Positions 37,804-48,485 are shown, counted from the first letter of the stretch. The stretch is 64,000 nucleotides of DNA from Yersinia mollaretii ATCC 43969 (GCF_013282725.1 NZ_CP054043.1:2232001-2296000), one strand, 5' to 3'. The notes: generated by a model from the sequence alone, not told the origin. A program made the numbers and translations.

Positions 37804-38520
37804 TCAGCTAATCCCCAATTTCTCCTTTAGGGATTTTAAGTAACGGCGACTCACGGGGATATGCTTACCGCTGCGGGTAATGACTTCAGCTGAGCCATTA
37901 TCCATCAGTTGGATTTCTCCTAACTGCTCGGTATTGACCATATATTGCCGATGGCAGCGGATAAAGGGGGTTTTCTCTTCTAATATTTTTAGCGATAACT
38001 GGGTATAGCCCGATTGTATTGTCCCGATGACATGTACCCCGCTCAGCTCGGAACTGAGATATTCGACCTCCTCAATTTTCAGCAAAAAAATTCGGTTATG
38101 GCCGGAACAGGGAATATGGCGCAACATGGGTTCGGTGATTTTGTGTAAGTTATTATTTACACTTGTGCCGCGTCTCAAGCGAATCAGTGTTTTTGCTAAT
38201 CGTTGATGATCGAGTGGTTTGAGCAGATAGTCGAAGGCGTGCTCTTCAAAAGCACGGATAGCGTATTCATCGTAAGCCGTGACAAAAACGATATGCGGCA
38301 TACTTTCTGGGTTCAACATTGAGGCCAGTTCCAGACCATTAATTCTGGGCATCTGGATGTCAAGAAACACCACATCAGGTTGCAGGCGTTGGATGGCGGG
38401 AATAGCTTCCAATGCATTGCTGCATTCGGCGACGATTTCAATATCTTGTTCTGCACTCAGTCTTTCGCGTAAATCTTCGCGCGCGGGTTGTTCATCGTCG
38501 ACGATGATGACTCTTAACAT
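37804..38520 (-). CDS. btsR: LytTR-family response regulator BtsR (YehT)
   Basis: A 238-residue two-component regulator. The receiver domain has acidic residues Asp8-Asp9, phospho-acceptor Asp54 (VVFLDIQMPRING) and Lys in DYLLKPLDHQR. The C-terminal LytTR DNA-binding domain (about 140-238) includes FIRCHRQYMVNTEQLGEIQL and ends IPVSRRYLKSLKEKLG. I start at MLRVIIVDDE because GGAGG lies just upstream. The sequence matches E. coli BtsR, which senses pyruvate through its kinase BtsS. No BtsS-like kinase gene adjoins it here, unlike the btsSR operon of E. coli. Confidence 0.88.
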   Translation of the reverse strand: MLRVIIVDDEQPAREDLRERLSAEQDIEIVAECSNALEAIPAIQRLQPDVVFLDIQMPRINGLELASMLNPESMPHIVFVTAYDEYAIRAFEEHAFDYLLKPLDHQRLAKTLIRLRRGTSVNNNLHKITEPMLRHIPCSGHNRIFLLKIEEVEYLSSELSGVHVIGTIQSGYTQLSLKILEEKTPFIRCHRQYMVNTEQLGEIQLMDNGSAEVITRSGKHIPVSRRYLKSLKEKLGIS

Positions 38521-38634
38521 ACTGCCTCCACAAATTTTCCGCATCTTATCATGGCCTCAAAGTGAGGTTTGGACCATCTGCAGAAACTGCGACTCACCGC
38601 AAAAGTCCAACTGAAATATGCCTGTAAAGTTGGT

Positions 38635-38652
38635 GGTAATTATTTATTTACA
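38635..38652. promoter_or_regulatory. TyrR box 1 upstream of aroF
   Basis: The 18-mer GGTAAT-TATTTA-TTTACA fits TGTAAA-N6-TTTACA at ten of twelve positions and keeps the essential G and C at positions 2 and 17. Confidence 0.65.
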
Positions 38653-38656
38653 CATA

Positions 38657-38674
38657 TGGATTGAAAACTTTACA
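38657..38674. promoter_or_regulatory. TyrR box 2 upstream of aroF
   Basis: TGGATT-GAAAAC-TTTACA keeps the right half and the essential G and C. It is weaker than box 1, and its centre is 22 bases (two turns) away, matching the strong/weak paired-box layout of TyrR-repressed promoters. It overlaps the -35. Confidence 0.55.
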
Positions 38675-38688
38675 TGGCATGTTATTGT
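38661..38688 (+). promoter_or_regulatory. aroF-tyrA promoter
   Basis: -35 TTGAAA (38661-38666), 16-base spacer, -10 TATTGT (38683-38688). TyrR bound at the two boxes would block RNA polymerase. Confidence 0.55.
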
Positions 38689-38749
38689 GAAGCCCTCAAA
38701 CGACAAACACGCTAAAACGACATCCGCTAAACAGAGACAGGTAAAGAAT

Positions 38750-39835
38750 ATGATCATGCAAAAAGATGCGCTCAATAATGTCCATATCAGTGCCGAACAA
38801 ATACTGATAACTCCGGAAGAGCTGAAAAATCAGTTTCCTTTGAGCGACAATGATCAGTATGCGATTGCCAATGCACGCAAAACTATTGCTGATATTGTTC
38901 AGGGACGTGACCCACGCTTATTAGTGGTGTGTGGCCCATGTTCGATCCACGATGTGGATGCTGCTCTGGATTATGCGCGTAGTCTGAAAAAACTCTCTGC
39001 TGAGTTGAGTGATAGCCTGTATATCGTGATGCGTGTCTATTTTGAAAAACCGAGAACCACTGTTGGCTGGAAGGGCCTGATTAACGATCCGGCAATGGAT
39101 GGCTCATTTGATGTGGAAACGGGGTTACATATTGCCCGTCGATTACTGCTCGATTTAGTTGGTATGGGGTTGCCACTGGCAACGGAAGCGCTGGACCCTA
39201 ACAGCCCACAATACTTAGGTGACCTGTTCAGTTGGTCAGCCATTGGTGCTCGCACCACAGAATCACAAACTCACCGTGAAATGGCTTCAGGTTTGTCCAT
39301 GCCGGTCGGGTTCAAGAATGGGACGGATGGCAGCTTAGGTACGGCAATTAATGCTATGCGTGCCGCAGCGATGCCTCATCGTTTTATGGGGATTAACCAG
39401 TCGGGTCAGGTTTGCTTACTACAAACTCAGGGAAACCCGCATGGACATGTGATTTTGCGTGGCGGTAAAACACCTAACTACAGTGCACAAGATGTCGCTC
39501 AGTGTGAAAAACAGATGCAGGATGCGGGACTCATCCCATCCTTAATGATAGATTGCAGTCATGGTAATTCGAATAAAGACTACCGCCGTCAGGTTGCGGT
39601 CGCTGAATCTGTGGTTGAACAGATCAAGGCAGGCAATTGTTTTATCACGGGTGTAATGCTGGAAAGTAACATCCACGAAGGCAATCAATCATCTGAGCAG
39701 CCACGTGCTGATATGCACTACGGTGTTTCAGTAACCGATGCCTGCATTAACTGGGAAAGCACTGAGACATTGTTACGTAGCATGCATCAGGAATTGCGTT
39801 CAGCGCTGGCGGCCCGGACTGTAGAGGAAAAGTAA
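38750..39835 (+). CDS. aroF: Tyrosine-sensitive DAHP synthase
   Basis: A 361-residue enzyme that condenses phosphoenolpyruvate and erythrose 4-phosphate, the first step of the shikimate pathway. Conserved blocks: [38 protein letters not shown], and [18 protein letters not shown]. The start at 38750 ([10 protein letters not shown]) has AGGT seven bases upstream; the ATG six bases later (MQKDALNN, as in E. coli) is the alternative. The AroF rather than AroG/AroH assignment rests on the tyrA operon partner and the TyrR boxes. Confidence 0.95.
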   Translation: MIMQKDALNNVHISAEQILITPEELKNQFPLSDNDQYAIANARKTIADIVQGRDPRLLVVCGPCSIHDVDAALDYARSLKKLSAELSDSLYIVMRVYFEKPRTTVGWKGLINDPAMDGSFDVETGLHIARRLLLDLVGMGLPLATEALDPNSPQYLGDLFSWSAIGARTTESQTHREMASGLSMPVGFKNGTDGSLGTAINAMRAAAMPHRFMGINQSGQVCLLQTQGNPHGHVILRGGKTPNYSAQDVAQCEKQMQDAGLIPSLMIDCSHGNSNKDYRRQVAVAESVVEQIKAGNCFITGVMLESNIHEGNQSSEQPRADMHYGVSVTDACINWESTETLLRSMHQELRSALAARTVEEK

Positions 39836-39837
39836 GT

Positions 39838-40959
39838 ATGGTGGCTGAACTGACCGCTTTGCGCGATCAAATTGATGAAGTCGATAAAGCACTGTTGGAT
39901 TTACTGGCTAAACGCCTGAATTTGGTGGCCGAAGTCGGTGAGGTTAAAAGCCGCTATGGCCTGCCTATTTATGTTCCAGATCGTGAGGCGGCGATGCTGG
40001 CTTCACGTCGACAGGAAGCCGAGGCTTTAGGCGTACCGCCGGATTTGATTGAAGACGTATTGCGTCGGATAATGCGAGAGTCTTATACCAGCGAAAATGA
40101 CAAAGGTTTCAAGACATTGTGTCCAAGCTTGCGTCCAGTGGTCATCATCGGTGGTCAGGGGCAGATGGGGCGCTTATTTTCACGCATGCTGAATCTGTCT
40201 GGCTATCAGGTGAAAACACTGGAACAAGAGGACTGGCCGCAGGCTGAATCTATTCTGGCAGATGCCGGAATGGTGATTGTCAGTGTGCCAATCCACATCA
40301 CGGAAGAGGTAATTGGTCGGTTACCTAAATTGCCGTCAGATTGCATTTTGTTGGATCTGGCGTCAGTTAAGAATAAACCACTGCAAGCTATGCTGGCAGC
40401 GCATGATGGGCCGGTTGTTGGCCTGCACCCGATGTTTGGCCCTGATGTGGGTAGTCTGGCGAAGCAAGTTGTGGTGTATTGTGATGGTCGCGATCCGCAA
40501 GCTTACCAGTGGTTGCTGGAGCAGTTGCAGGTTTGGGGCGCAAGGTTGCACCGGACCAGTGCCGTTGAGCATGACCAGAACATGGCGTTTATTCAGGCGT
40601 TGCGCCACTTTGCGACTTTCGCCTATGGGCTGCATTTGGCTGAGGAAAATGTGCAATTAGAGCAGTTGCTGGCACTCTCTTCGCCAATTTACCGTCTGGA
40701 GTTGGCCATGGTAGGGCGGCTGTTCGCGCAGGATCCTCAGCTTTACGCCGACATTATTATGTCTTCAGAAGATAATTTGGCGCTGATTAAGCGCTACTAC
40801 AAACGTTTCGGTGAGGCGATCACACTGCTAGAGCAGAGTGATAAAAAAGCGTTTGTCGAAAGCTTCCAGAAAGTCGAACACTGGTTTGGTGACTATGCAG
40901 AGCGCTTCTTGGTTGAGAGCCGTTCACTACTGCGTCAGGCCAACGATAACCGTCAATAA
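39838..40959 (+). CDS. tyrA: Chorismate mutase/prephenate dehydrogenase
   Basis: A 373-residue bifunctional enzyme that converts chorismate to prephenate and then to 4-hydroxyphenylpyruvate for tyrosine. The N-terminal AroQ mutase (residues 1-90) begins [20 protein letters not shown]. The NAD-binding loop is [10 protein letters not shown] near residue 103, and the dehydrogenase histidine lies in the [12 protein letters not shown] region. It starts two bases after the aroF stop, so the two are cotranscribed. Length equals E. coli TyrA. Confidence 0.98.
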   Translation: MVAELTALRDQIDEVDKALLDLLAKRLNLVAEVGEVKSRYGLPIYVPDREAAMLASRRQEAEALGVPPDLIEDVLRRIMRESYTSENDKGFKTLCPSLRPVVIIGGQGQMGRLFSRMLNLSGYQVKTLEQEDWPQAESILADAGMVIVSVPIHITEEVIGRLPKLPSDCILLDLASVKNKPLQAMLAAHDGPVVGLHPMFGPDVGSLAKQVVVYCDGRDPQAYQWLLEQLQVWGARLHRTSAVEHDQNMAFIQALRHFATFAYGLHLAEENVQLEQLLALSSPIYRLELAMVGRLFAQDPQLYADIIMSSEDNLALIKRYYKRFGEAITLLEQSDKKAFVESFQKVEHWFGDYAERFLVESRSLLRQANDNRQ

Positions 40960-40988
40960 TCTAAGTCAGCAATTCATTCAGCTTGATC

Positions 40989-41027
40989 AAAAAGTCATCC
41001 CAGCAGCATTCATTGGGATGACTTTTT
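40989..41027. terminator. Bidirectional terminator between tyrA and pheA
   Basis: AAAAAGTCATCCCA and TGGGATGACTTTTT form a perfect 14-pair stem with an 11-base loop; both strands end in a T-run. It serves the convergent aroF-tyrA and pheA units. Confidence 0.93.
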
Positions 41028-41032
41028 GCATT

Positions 41033-42190
41033 TTAGCTTGGGTTGACTGGCACCACGTTTTCACTCGGGTAGCAGCCTAATACTTTTAGTGAACGGGTTA
41101 TCGGTGTCAGATTCGCCAGCGCCTTTTGCATTGCTTCAGAACGCAAATTTGCCTGCACATCAATATAAAACATCTCCTCCCACGGATTGCCATTAATTGG
41201 TCGGGACTCAAGTTTCGTCATGATGATACCTTGGTCCCTCAGCACCAGCAGCGCTTCAACCAGTGCCCCTGATTGCTGGCCTGTTGCCATAATTAAGGTG
41301 GTTTTGGCTGGGATCTGCTCAGAAACATCAATGGCCTTGCGGGCAAGAATAATGAAGCGGGTAATGTTTTGCTGCTGATTTGCTAAATTATGTTCCAGCA
41401 CCTGCAAATTATAGAGTGCGCCACCGGCCTCACTGCCTAATGCGGCGGCTTTTGGCGACTTCATTTGCGCGACTTTTTCCATTGCCGCAGCGGTACTTTC
41501 GCAATACTCAATTTTCCAATGGGGGAAGCGATTAATAAATTGGCTGCATTGCTGGAAAGGTTGCGGATGGCTGTACACTGTTTCTATTTGATTGAGGTCA
41601 GTCTCGGTTGCCACCAAGACGCAATGGTCAATCGGATTGGTGATTTCACCCACAATAGACAAGCTGGTGTGTTGCAGCAAATCATACACGTCATTAATAG
41701 ACCCTGAACTGGTGTTCTCTATTGGCAATACGGCGTAATCAGCTTGCCCGGTTTCTACCTGAGTAAAGATATCTTGAAACTTCTGGCAACCACACTCAAT
41801 CAATTGCTCAAAATGACGCGCAGCATATTGGCGAGCGGCAAGATGTGAATAGGAACCTTTCGGCCCAAGAAAGGCGATGCGGGCAGAGTGCAAGGTAGTT
41901 TGATTAAGTTGATGCTGTAACAGCGCCTGCTGCGTCAAGACAGAATCTTCGATAATCAATTGGAACAGACGCGTGACATAGAATCCATCAAGGTCATAAG
42001 GTTTAGCGGCGGCAACCAGCGCCTCTAGCAAATCACGTTCGCGTTCTTTATCGCGAATCGGGCGATGATGAAGTTGCTTCGCTTTGGCAACATCCACCGC
42101 CAATTCACGTCGTTCTGCCAGTAACGCCAGCAGTTTTAAGTCTAGTGCACTGATGCGCTCACGTAGCACCAGTAATGGATTATCGGTCAT
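41033..42190 (-). CDS. pheA: Chorismate mutase/prephenate dehydratase
   Basis: A 385-residue bifunctional enzyme for phenylalanine synthesis. It has an N-terminal AroQ mutase ([20 protein letters not shown]), a prephenate dehydratase domain (residues about 105-285, with [20 protein letters not shown] and [15 protein letters not shown]), and a C-terminal ACT domain for phenylalanine feedback with [20 protein letters not shown] and the ESRP motif. It is controlled by the attenuator and leader peptide upstream. Confidence 0.98.
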   Translation of the reverse strand: MTDNPLLVLRERISALDLKLLALLAERRELAVDVAKAKQLHHRPIRDKERERDLLEALVAAAKPYDLDGFYVTRLFQLIIEDSVLTQQALLQHQLNQTTLHSARIAFLGPKGSYSHLAARQYAARHFEQLIECGCQKFQDIFTQVETGQADYAVLPIENTSSGSINDVYDLLQHTSLSIVGEITNPIDHCVLVATETDLNQIETVYSHPQPFQQCSQFINRFPHWKIEYCESTAAAMEKVAQMKSPKAAALGSEAGGALYNLQVLEHNLANQQQNITRFIILARKAIDVSEQIPAKTTLIMATGQQSGALVEALLVLRDQGIIMTKLESRPINGNPWEEMFYIDVQANLRSEAMQKALANLTPITRSLKVLGCYPSENVVPVNPS

Positions 42191-42228
42191 AGGGTCTGCC
42201 TTCTTATCATTCTAAATGTCTTATGCAT

Positions 42229-42256
42229 AAAAAAAGCCTCCCGCTTGGGAGGCTTT
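42229..42256 (-). terminator. pheA attenuator terminator
   Basis: Minus strand: AAAGCCTCCC-AAGC-GGGAGGCTTT with seven T, 39 bases before pheA. The upstream segment GGGAGGCG (complement of 42293-42300) can pair with the terminator's 5' arm GCCTCCC to form the antiterminator. A TTCGCATTCTTT/AAGAATGCGAA pair flanking it makes the protector stem. Confidence 0.9.
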
Positions 42257-42302
42257 ATTGTTCGTCTTCGCATTCTTTATCACACGACGAAACGCCTCCC
42301 AA

Positions 42303-42350
42303 TCAGGGGAAGGTAAAAAAGAATGCGAAGAAAAACACTTTATTGATCAT
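42303..42350 (-). CDS. pheL: pheA leader peptide
   Basis: A 15-residue leader, MINKVFFFAFFFTFP, with six phenylalanines in two runs plus one more before the final proline (seven in total). Ribosome stalling at these codons when charged tRNA-Phe is scarce would favour the antiterminator and let transcription reach pheA. E. coli PheL has the same FFFAFFFTFP core, but its first five residues differ. Too short for ordinary gene calling. The upstream Shine-Dalgarno is weak. Confidence 0.93.
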   Translation of the reverse strand: MINKVFFFAFFFTFP

Positions 42351-42426
42351 CGTCGTTGGCGACCTGTTTTTGATGCTGGTAAAAGTAAGCAGCCTTTAAA
42401 CTAACCGCGAGCCTGAATTGCTGTCA

Positions 42427-42452
42427 ATAAAAAACGCGCCCGAAAGCGCGTT
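42427..42452 (-). terminator. raiA terminator
   Basis: Minus strand: AACGCGC and GCGCGTT with a six-base loop, followed by a T-rich tail, 28 bases past raiA. Confidence 0.85.
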
Positions 42453-42480
42453 AGATCCGAAATGAGATGGATTTACCCGG

Positions 42481-42843
42481 CTATTGTTCCTGCTCGGATT
42501 CTTCTTCCTCTACATCTACTGACTCCAGATTAGTCTCTTTAACACTGTTTGCTGCGCGGCGAGCTTCACCTTTGTGTTGAACTTTATTTAATTGACGTTC
42601 TAGTTTAGTGATCAGTTCGTTAATAGCAGCATACATATCGTCATGTTTGGCACTGGCAACCAAGGGGCCCATCGGCGTACTGATAGTTGCATCGGCAACA
42701 AATCCTTGTGGATCTTTGGACAGTACAATATGTGGGTTTATCAACTGGGCCTGCCATTTATCCAGTTTGGTGAGACGGTCTTCAACATGCTTGCGAATTG
42801 CTGGGGTGATATCCATTTGCTTACTGGTAATGTTGACTGTCAT
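42481..42843 (-). CDS. raiA: Ribosome-associated inhibitor A (protein Y)
   Basis: A 120-residue stationary-phase factor that binds the 30S A/P site and keeps ribosomes as inactive 70S. I start at [20 protein letters not shown] because GAGAGG precedes it. The HPF/RaiA fold shows as [20 protein letters not shown] and [20 protein letters not shown]. It has an acidic C-terminal tail ([12 protein letters not shown]) slightly longer than in E. coli. The bamD-raiA-pheA neighbourhood is conserved. Confidence 0.96.
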   Translation of the reverse strand: MTVNITSKQMDITPAIRKHVEDRLTKLDKWQAQLINPHIVLSKDPQGFVADATISTPMGPLVASAKHDDMYAAINELITKLERQLNKVQHKGEARRAANSVKETNLESVDVEEEESEQEQ

Positions 42844-43140
42844 ATGACTTACCTCTCTGTCTGCTCCGTCTTGGATAACTTCAGCATACCTCGCTTTTTC
42901 GTAAAATGTATGACCAAGATCACTTTTTTTTGTCACTTTTTGCAAAGGTCATGGGAACTGTGATTTAACGTCAGGAATAGGGGCTGAGGGCTTGAATCAT
43001 TGATTGTAATGTCGCATTATCGATAAGTTATATTGCCTGCGTATAGTTAAAAATGACGTTATTTTCCTATCTTAAATGCGATGTCAGCGCAATAGTCTGA
43101 AGTGGCCAATCCCTCGCGGTTGCCCCCATAAAAGTCAGAA
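42844..43140. other. Gap between raiA and bamD
   Basis: No gene is recognised. The raiA promoter must lie close to 42844. An oligo-T tract sits at 42925-42931 and the rest is unremarkable. The bamD terminator bounds the right end. Confidence 0.45.
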
Positions 43141-43167
43141 TTGAAAACGGCAGCCTAGGCTGCCGTT
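43141..43167 (-). terminator. bamD terminator
   Basis: AACGGCAGCC-TA-GGCTGCCGTT is a ten-pair stem on a two-base centre; on the minus strand it is followed by TTTTC. Confidence 0.85.
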
Positions 43168-43192
43168 GGGTATTTTAGCGGTTCAGATAATA

Positions 43193-43924
43193 TCAGGCTG
43201 GGTTCGCTGCAATTATCTTGGCAACTTTGTCTGCCTGAGCATTTAGTTGCAGCTGTTTGTAAGCATTTTCCATCAGCGGCAACGCATCACGGGTTGCTTT
43301 AGTATCAGGATAATCTCTCAGCATTTGCTCAACACGGTTAACTACCGCGACGTAAGCGCCTCGTTTAGTGTAATATTGCGCCACGGCCAGTTCATGCTTG
43401 GCCAGACGATCTTTCAGGAACATTAGGCGCTTTTGCGCATCCGTTGCATATTGGCTGTTCGGATAGCTTTGAATCAACTGGCTAAAGTCGCGGAATGCGG
43501 CCTTGGCATGTTGCGGATCACGGTCTGAACGATCAATCCCGAAGAAGCCTTGCAATGCACTGTCATCCAGAGCCATGTCAGTCAAACCACGCATATATAA
43601 TACGTAATCGATGTTAGGATGTGTGGGATTGAGGCGCATAAAGCGATCAATTGAGGCTTGTGCCAACGGCAGATCAGCTGATTTATAATAGGCATAAATC
43701 AAATCAAGCTGAACCTGTTGGGAGTAAGGCCCGAAAGGATAGCGGTTATCTAACGCTTCTAGTTGCGTAATTGCTCCCTTAAAGTTACCGTCCTGCAATT
43801 TTTGCTGAGCGGTAGCATAGAGCTCAGAAGGCGGGTTATCGGGAACCACGTCCTTGTTACTGGAGCAACCGGTCAGCACCAGGCTCAACGTGGCGGCAGC
43901 CACCAGATATTTCATACGCGTCAT
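43193..43924 (-). CDS. bamD: Outer-membrane assembly lipoprotein BamD
   Basis: A 243-residue essential lipoprotein of the BAM complex that inserts outer-membrane beta-barrels with BamA. The signal peptide ends in the lipobox LTGC with lipid-anchored Cys20. The mature part is built of TPR helices: [60 protein letters not shown]. It is very close to E. coli BamD. It is divergent from rluD. Confidence 0.98.
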   Translation of the reverse strand: MTRMKYLVAAATLSLVLTGCSSNKDVVPDNPPSELYATAQQKLQDGNFKGAITQLEALDNRYPFGPYSQQVQLDLIYAYYKSADLPLAQASIDRFMRLNPTHPNIDYVLYMRGLTDMALDDSALQGFFGIDRSDRDPQHAKAAFRDFSQLIQSYPNSQYATDAQKRLMFLKDRLAKHELAVAQYYTKRGAYVAVVNRVEQMLRDYPDTKATRDALPLMENAYKQLQLNAQADKVAKIIAANPA

Positions 43925-44059
43925 GACGTTTTGATTATCCTCGAAGTGTTATTCCGGGAGACTGTCCGTTAAGCTCCCGACAAAGATCTAGATACAATAG
44001 CACATTATATTAAACGGCATCGCCGTCAAAACCCAACGTTAACGAACAAGAAGCTGCAT

Positions 44060-45037
44060 ATGGCACAACAAGTACAACTCAGCGCAACGGTGGCCGAATC
44101 ACAACTCGGTCAACGGTTAGATCAGGCTTTGGCCGAATTGTTCCCTGATTATTCAAGATCCCGCATAAAAGAGTGGATTTTGGAAGACAGGGTCACAGTC
44201 GACGGTAAAACAATTAACAAGCCTAAAGAAAAAGTGTTGGGTGGTGAGCTCGTCGCAATTGACGCGCAAATTGAGGAAGATGCCCGCTGGGCGCCTCAAG
44301 AAATCCCATTGGATATCGTCTACGAAGATAGCGATATTTTGGTGATTAATAAACCCCGTGGTTTGGTGGTGCACCCCGGGGCAGGTAATCCGGATGGTAC
44401 TGTATTGAATGCGTTGCTCTATTATTATCCAGAAATTGTTGATGTCCCTCGTGCGGGTATCGTACATCGTCTGGATAAAGATACCACTGGTCTGATGGTA
44501 GTCGCAAAAACGGTTCCTGCGCAGACCCGTTTGGTTGAAGCACTGCAAGCACGTGAAATCACGCGTGAATATGAAGCTGTTGCTATCGGCAATATGACGG
44601 CAGGTGGCCGTGTGGACGAACCGATTTCTCGTCACTCTACCAAACGCACTCATATGGCTGTGCACCCAATGGGTAAACCGGCGACCACTCACTACCGCAT
44701 TATGGAGCATTTCCGTGCCCATACTCGCCTGCGCCTGCGTTTAGAGACCGGTCGTACGCATCAGATCCGCGTGCATATGTCTCATATTAACCATCCGCTG
44801 GTGGGTGATCAGCTTTATGGTGGACGTCCGCGTCCGCCAAGAGGGGCTTCTGATTCCTTTATTGCTATTTTGCGCGGTTTTGATCGTCAGGCACTGCATG
44901 CAACTATGTTGCGTTTGTATCACCCAATCAGTGGTATTCAAATGGAATGGCATGCGGCATTACCAGAAGATATGGTTGAGCTGATTAATGCGCTGAAGGC
45001 CGATACCCTAGAATTCAAAGACCAGATGGATTGGTAA
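44060..45037 (+). CDS. rluD: 23S rRNA pseudouridine synthase RluD
   Basis: A 325-residue enzyme that makes pseudouridines 1911, 1915 and 1917 in helix 69 of 23S rRNA. An N-terminal S4 domain (GQRLDQALAELFPDYSRSRI) precedes the RluA-type catalytic domain with the active aspartate in HRLDKDTTGLMVVAK. Other motifs are VVHPGAGNPDGTVLNALLYY and GRTHQIRVHMSHINHPLVGD. It overlaps pgeF by one base, so they form an operon. Confidence 0.98.
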   Translation: MAQQVQLSATVAESQLGQRLDQALAELFPDYSRSRIKEWILEDRVTVDGKTINKPKEKVLGGELVAIDAQIEEDARWAPQEIPLDIVYEDSDILVINKPRGLVVHPGAGNPDGTVLNALLYYYPEIVDVPRAGIVHRLDKDTTGLMVVAKTVPAQTRLVEALQAREITREYEAVAIGNMTAGGRVDEPISRHSTKRTHMAVHPMGKPATTHYRIMEHFRAHTRLRLRLETGRTHQIRVHMSHINHPLVGDQLYGGRPRPPRGASDSFIAILRGFDRQALHATMLRLYHPISGIQMEWHAALPEDMVELINALKADTLEFKDQMDW

Positions 45038-45768
45038 TGAACGAGCTGATACTCCCCGACTGGCCGATGCCTGCTGGTGTTAAGGCCTGTAGCACGACTC
45101 GTCATGGCGGTATCAGCGCCCCGCCTTATGATTCATTAAACCTTGGTACCCATGTGGGCGATATCACCGCTAGTGTGGTCGCCAACCGCCAATGTTTAGT
45201 GGAACTGGCGGGGTTGCCGCAAATGCCGGTCTGGCTAGAGCAGGTGCACGGTATCCGTGTCTTGCATCTGGAGGGAGAGGCAATTTCTGATGTGCAGGCC
45301 GATGCGGTCTATAGCCGTGTCGCTGGGCAAGTCTGTGCGGTCATGACCGCCGATTGCCTGCCAGTCCTATTTTGCTCTTTAGCCGGTGATGAAGTCGCTG
45401 CCGCCCATGCGGGCTGGCGTGGTCTATGTGCTGGCGTCCTTGAACAGACGTTGGCACAGTTCAATGCTGCACCCTCTTCTATTATGGCCTGGTTAGGCCC
45501 TGCAATTGGCCCTCAGCAGTTTGAAGTGGGCGAAGACGTAAAACAGGCATTTAGCGATATCGATGCTCAATCGGCTACCGCCTTTACTCCCTCCGGTTCC
45601 AAATATCTTGCAGATATCTATTCATTGGCTCGCTTGCGGTTACGGGCCGCAGGTATTCATGCTATTTATGGCGGCAATCACTGTACTGTGAGTGAAAAAC
45701 AGCAATTTTTCTCTTATCGGCGTGATGGAATCACCGGACGTATGGCAAGTTTAGTCTGGCTGATATAA
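45037..45768 (+). CDS. pgeF: Multicopper-oxidase-like purine nucleoside phosphorylase/peptidoglycan editing factor
   Basis: A 243-residue YfiH/PgeF-family protein. Family members hydrolyse UDP-MurNAc-L-Ser misproducts and have nucleoside phosphorylase or laccase-like activity. The zinc site residues are recognisable in VWLEQVHGIRV, MTADCLPVLFCS and AAAHAGWRGLCAGVLEQ. The start ATG shares its A with the rluD stop (TAATG), giving a length equal to E. coli YfiH. A TTG six bases upstream is less likely. Confidence 0.94.
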   Translation: MNELILPDWPMPAGVKACSTTRHGGISAPPYDSLNLGTHVGDITASVVANRQCLVELAGLPQMPVWLEQVHGIRVLHLEGEAISDVQADAVYSRVAGQVCAVMTADCLPVLFCSLAGDEVAAAHAGWRGLCAGVLEQTLAQFNAAPSSIMAWLGPAIGPQQFEVGEDVKQAFSDIDAQSATAFTPSGSKYLADIYSLARLRLRAAGIHAIYGGNHCTVSEKQQFFSYRRDGITGRMASLVWLI

Positions 45769-45832
45769 CCTATTGAATTAGGACGATCCGCTGACGCATG
45801 ACGTATTACTTTAAATATAGTGTCAAAATAAC

Positions 45833-45860
45833 CTTGAAAATTTGAGGTATGACCTCATCT
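45833..45860 (+). promoter_or_regulatory. Sigma-32 promoter of clpB
   Basis: -35 CTTGAA (45833-45838), 14-base spacer, -10 CCTCATCT (45853-45860), one mismatch from the heat-shock consensus CCCCATNT. It lies 38 bases before the clpB ATG. Confidence 0.88.
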
Positions 45861-45898
45861 AATCTCCAGTAGCAATTTTGACCAATATTGGAGGTGTT

Positions 45899-48472
45899 AT
45901 GCGTCTGGATCGTCTTACCAGTAAATTCCAGCTTGCCCTCGCCGATGCTCAGTCTTTAGCACTTGGGCGCGACAATCAATTCATTGAACCATTACATTTG
46001 ATGAGCGCACTGCTCAATCAGGATGGGGGTACGGTTCGCCCATTGTTGACCTCGGCGGGGATTAATGTTGCCAATTTGCGCAGCGAGATTGAGCAAGCGT
46101 TAGGTCGTCTTCCACAAGTTGAGGGCACAGGCGGTGATGTTCAACCATCAAACGAGCTGGTCCGTGTACTCAATCTTTGTGACAAATTAGCGCAGAAACG
46201 CGCTGATAAATTTATCTCTTCAGAGCTGTTCGTTCTGGCAGCACTTGAGGATCGCGGTACCTTAACTGACATGTTAAAGGCTGCGGGTGCAACAACTGAC
46301 AATATAGATAAGGCAATTGAAACTATGCGTGGTGGTGACAAAGTCGATGACCAAGGGGCTGAAGACCAGCGTCAGGCATTGAAAAAATTCACTATCGACC
46401 TGACTGAGCGTGCGGAACAAGGCAAGCTCGATCCGGTTATTGGTCGCGATGAAGAGATTCGCCGCACTATTCAGGTATTGCAGCGCCGCACCAAAAATAA
46501 CCCGGTGTTAATCGGTGAACCCGGTGTCGGTAAAACGGCTATTGTAGAAGGTCTGGCGCAACGTATCGTGAATGGCGAAGTGCCTGAAGGCTTGAAACAC
46601 AAACGTGTGCTTTCCTTAGATATGGGGGCACTGATCGCGGGTGCTAAATACCGTGGTGAGTTTGAAGAGCGCTTGAAAGGCGTGCTGAACGATTTATCAA
46701 AACAAGAAGGCAGTGTGATCTTGTTCATTGATGAATTGCATACCATGGTTGGTGCCGGGAAAGGTGACGGGGCAATGGATGCCGGTAATATGCTGAAACC
46801 GGCGTTAGCACGCGGTGAATTGCATTGTGTGGGTGCAACAACACTTGATGAGTATCGTCAATATATAGAGAAGGATGCGGCGCTGGAGCGGCGTTTCCAG
46901 AAAGTTTATGTAGCAGAGCCGAGTGTAGAAGATACCATCGCCATTTTGCGTGGGTTGAAAGAGCGCTATGAGCTGCATCACCATGTGCAGATCACTGACC
47001 CGGCGATTGTTGCCGCAGCAACACTGTCACACCGCTATATTGCGGATCGCCAGTTACCGGATAAAGCCATCGACCTTATCGATGAAGCCGGTTCCAGCAT
47101 CCGTATGCAGATGGATTCAAAACCAGAATCCTTAGATCGGTTGGAACGTCGGATTATTCAGTTGAAACTGGAGCAGCAGGCACTGAAGAAAGAGTCTGAT
47201 GATGCCAGTAAAAAACGGCTGGAAATGCTCAATACCGAATTAGAGCAGAAAGAGCGTGAATATTCTGAGTTGGAAGAGGAGTGGAAAGCTGAAAAAGCCT
47301 CACTAACCGGGACTCAGAATATTAAAACTGAACTGGAACAAGCCAAAATCACCTTAGAGCAGGCACGTCGTGTGGGTGACTTGGCACGAATGTCAGAGCT
47401 TCAGTACGGTAAGATTCCTGAGCTGGAAAAACAGCTAGCAGCGGCCACTGCGCTGGAAGGGAAAACCATGAAGCTACTGCGCAATCGCGTCACTGAGGTA
47501 GAGATTGCGGATGTGCTGGCGCGTTGGACGGGTATCCCAGTATCGCGCATGCTGGAAAGTGAACGAGATAAACTGCTGCGTATGGAACAAGATCTCCATA
47601 AGCGAGTGATAGGGCAGGATGAAGCGGTTGAAGCGGTATCCAATGCGATCCGCCGTAGTCGCGCTGGGTTATCAGACCCGAATCGCCCAATTGGTTCCTT
47701 CTTATTCTTAGGGCCAACTGGGGTGGGTAAAACCGAGCTATGTAAAGCACTGGCAACGTTCTTGTTCGACAGTGATGACGCGATGGTGCGTATCGATATG
47801 TCCGAGTTTATGGAGAAACACTCCGTATCTCGGCTGGTGGGTGCGCCTCCGGGCTACGTTGGCTATGAAGAGGGTGGCTATCTGACAGAAGCGGTACGCC
47901 GTCGTCCTTATTCTGTGATTTTGCTGGATGAGGTGGAGAAAGCGCATCCGGATGTCTTCAACATTCTCTTGCAGGTGTTGGATGACGGGCGCTTGACTGA
48001 CGGGCAGGGTAGAACGGTCGATTTCCGTAACACGGTCGTTATTATGACCTCTAACCTGGGTTCAGATCTGATTCAGGAACGTTTCGGCGAAAGAAGTTAT
48101 ACCGAAATGAAGAATATGGTGATGGAAGTTGTTACCCATCATTTCCGTCCTGAATTCATTAACCGTATAGATGAGGTTGTCGTCTTCCATCCGCTGGGTC
48201 GGGCGCATTTGGCTTCAATCGCCAGCATCCAACTGGAGCGGTTGTACAAACGTCTGGAAGAGCGTGGCTACCAAGTCACTATTACTCAGTCTGCGTTGGA
48301 GTTCTTGGGTGAAGCGGGTTTCGACCCTGTGTATGGTGCACGACCATTGAAACGTGCAATCCAGCAGGAGATCGAAAACCCACTATCGCAACAGATACTT
48401 TCCGGCAAATTAATACCGGGAGTACCTGTAACTCTGGATGTAGAGAATGGGCATATTGTTGCCAAACAGTAA
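45899..48472 (+). CDS. clpB: Protein disaggregase ClpB
   Basis: An 857-residue AAA+ hexameric chaperone that extracts polypeptides from aggregates together with DnaK. It has an N domain (residues 1-145), NBD1 with Walker A GEPGVGKT and Walker [18 protein letters not shown], a middle coiled-coil domain (about 410-520, [20 protein letters not shown]), and NBD2 with [14 protein letters not shown] and [15 protein letters not shown] start at [20 protein letters not shown], with GGAGGTG upstream. Heat-shock control by the sigma-32 promoter. Followed by a terminator and the rRNA operon. Confidence 0.98.
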   Translation: MRLDRLTSKFQLALADAQSLALGRDNQFIEPLHLMSALLNQDGGTVRPLLTSAGINVANLRSEIEQALGRLPQVEGTGGDVQPSNELVRVLNLCDKLAQKRADKFISSELFVLAALEDRGTLTDMLKAAGATTDNIDKAIETMRGGDKVDDQGAEDQRQALKKFTIDLTERAEQGKLDPVIGRDEEIRRTIQVLQRRTKNNPVLIGEPGVGKTAIVEGLAQRIVNGEVPEGLKHKRVLSLDMGALIAGAKYRGEFEERLKGVLNDLSKQEGSVILFIDELHTMVGAGKGDGAMDAGNMLKPALARGELHCVGATTLDEYRQYIEKDAALERRFQKVYVAEPSVEDTIAILRGLKERYELHHHVQITDPAIVAAATLSHRYIADRQLPDKAIDLIDEAGSSIRMQMDSKPESLDRLERRIIQLKLEQQALKKESDDASKKRLEMLNTELEQKEREYSELEEEWKAEKASLTGTQNIKTELEQAKITLEQARRVGDLARMSELQYGKIPELEKQLAAATALEGKTMKLLRNRVTEVEIADVLARWTGIPVSRMLESERDKLLRMEQDLHKRVIGQDEAVEAVSNAIRRSRAGLSDPNRPIGSFLFLGPTGVGKTELCKALATFLFDSDDAMVRIDMSEFMEKHSVSRLVGAPPGYVGYEEGGYLTEAVRRRPYSVILLDEVEKAHPDVFNILLQVLDDGRLTDGQGRTVDFRNTVVIMTSNLGSDLIQERFGERSYTEMKNMVMEVVTHHFRPEFINRIDEVVVFHPLGRAHLASIASIQLERLYKRLEERGYQVTITQSALEFLGEAGFDPVYGARPLKRAIQQEIENPLSQQILSGKLIPGVPVTLDVENGHIVAKQ

Positions 48473-48485
48473 TAGCCAATCCTTT

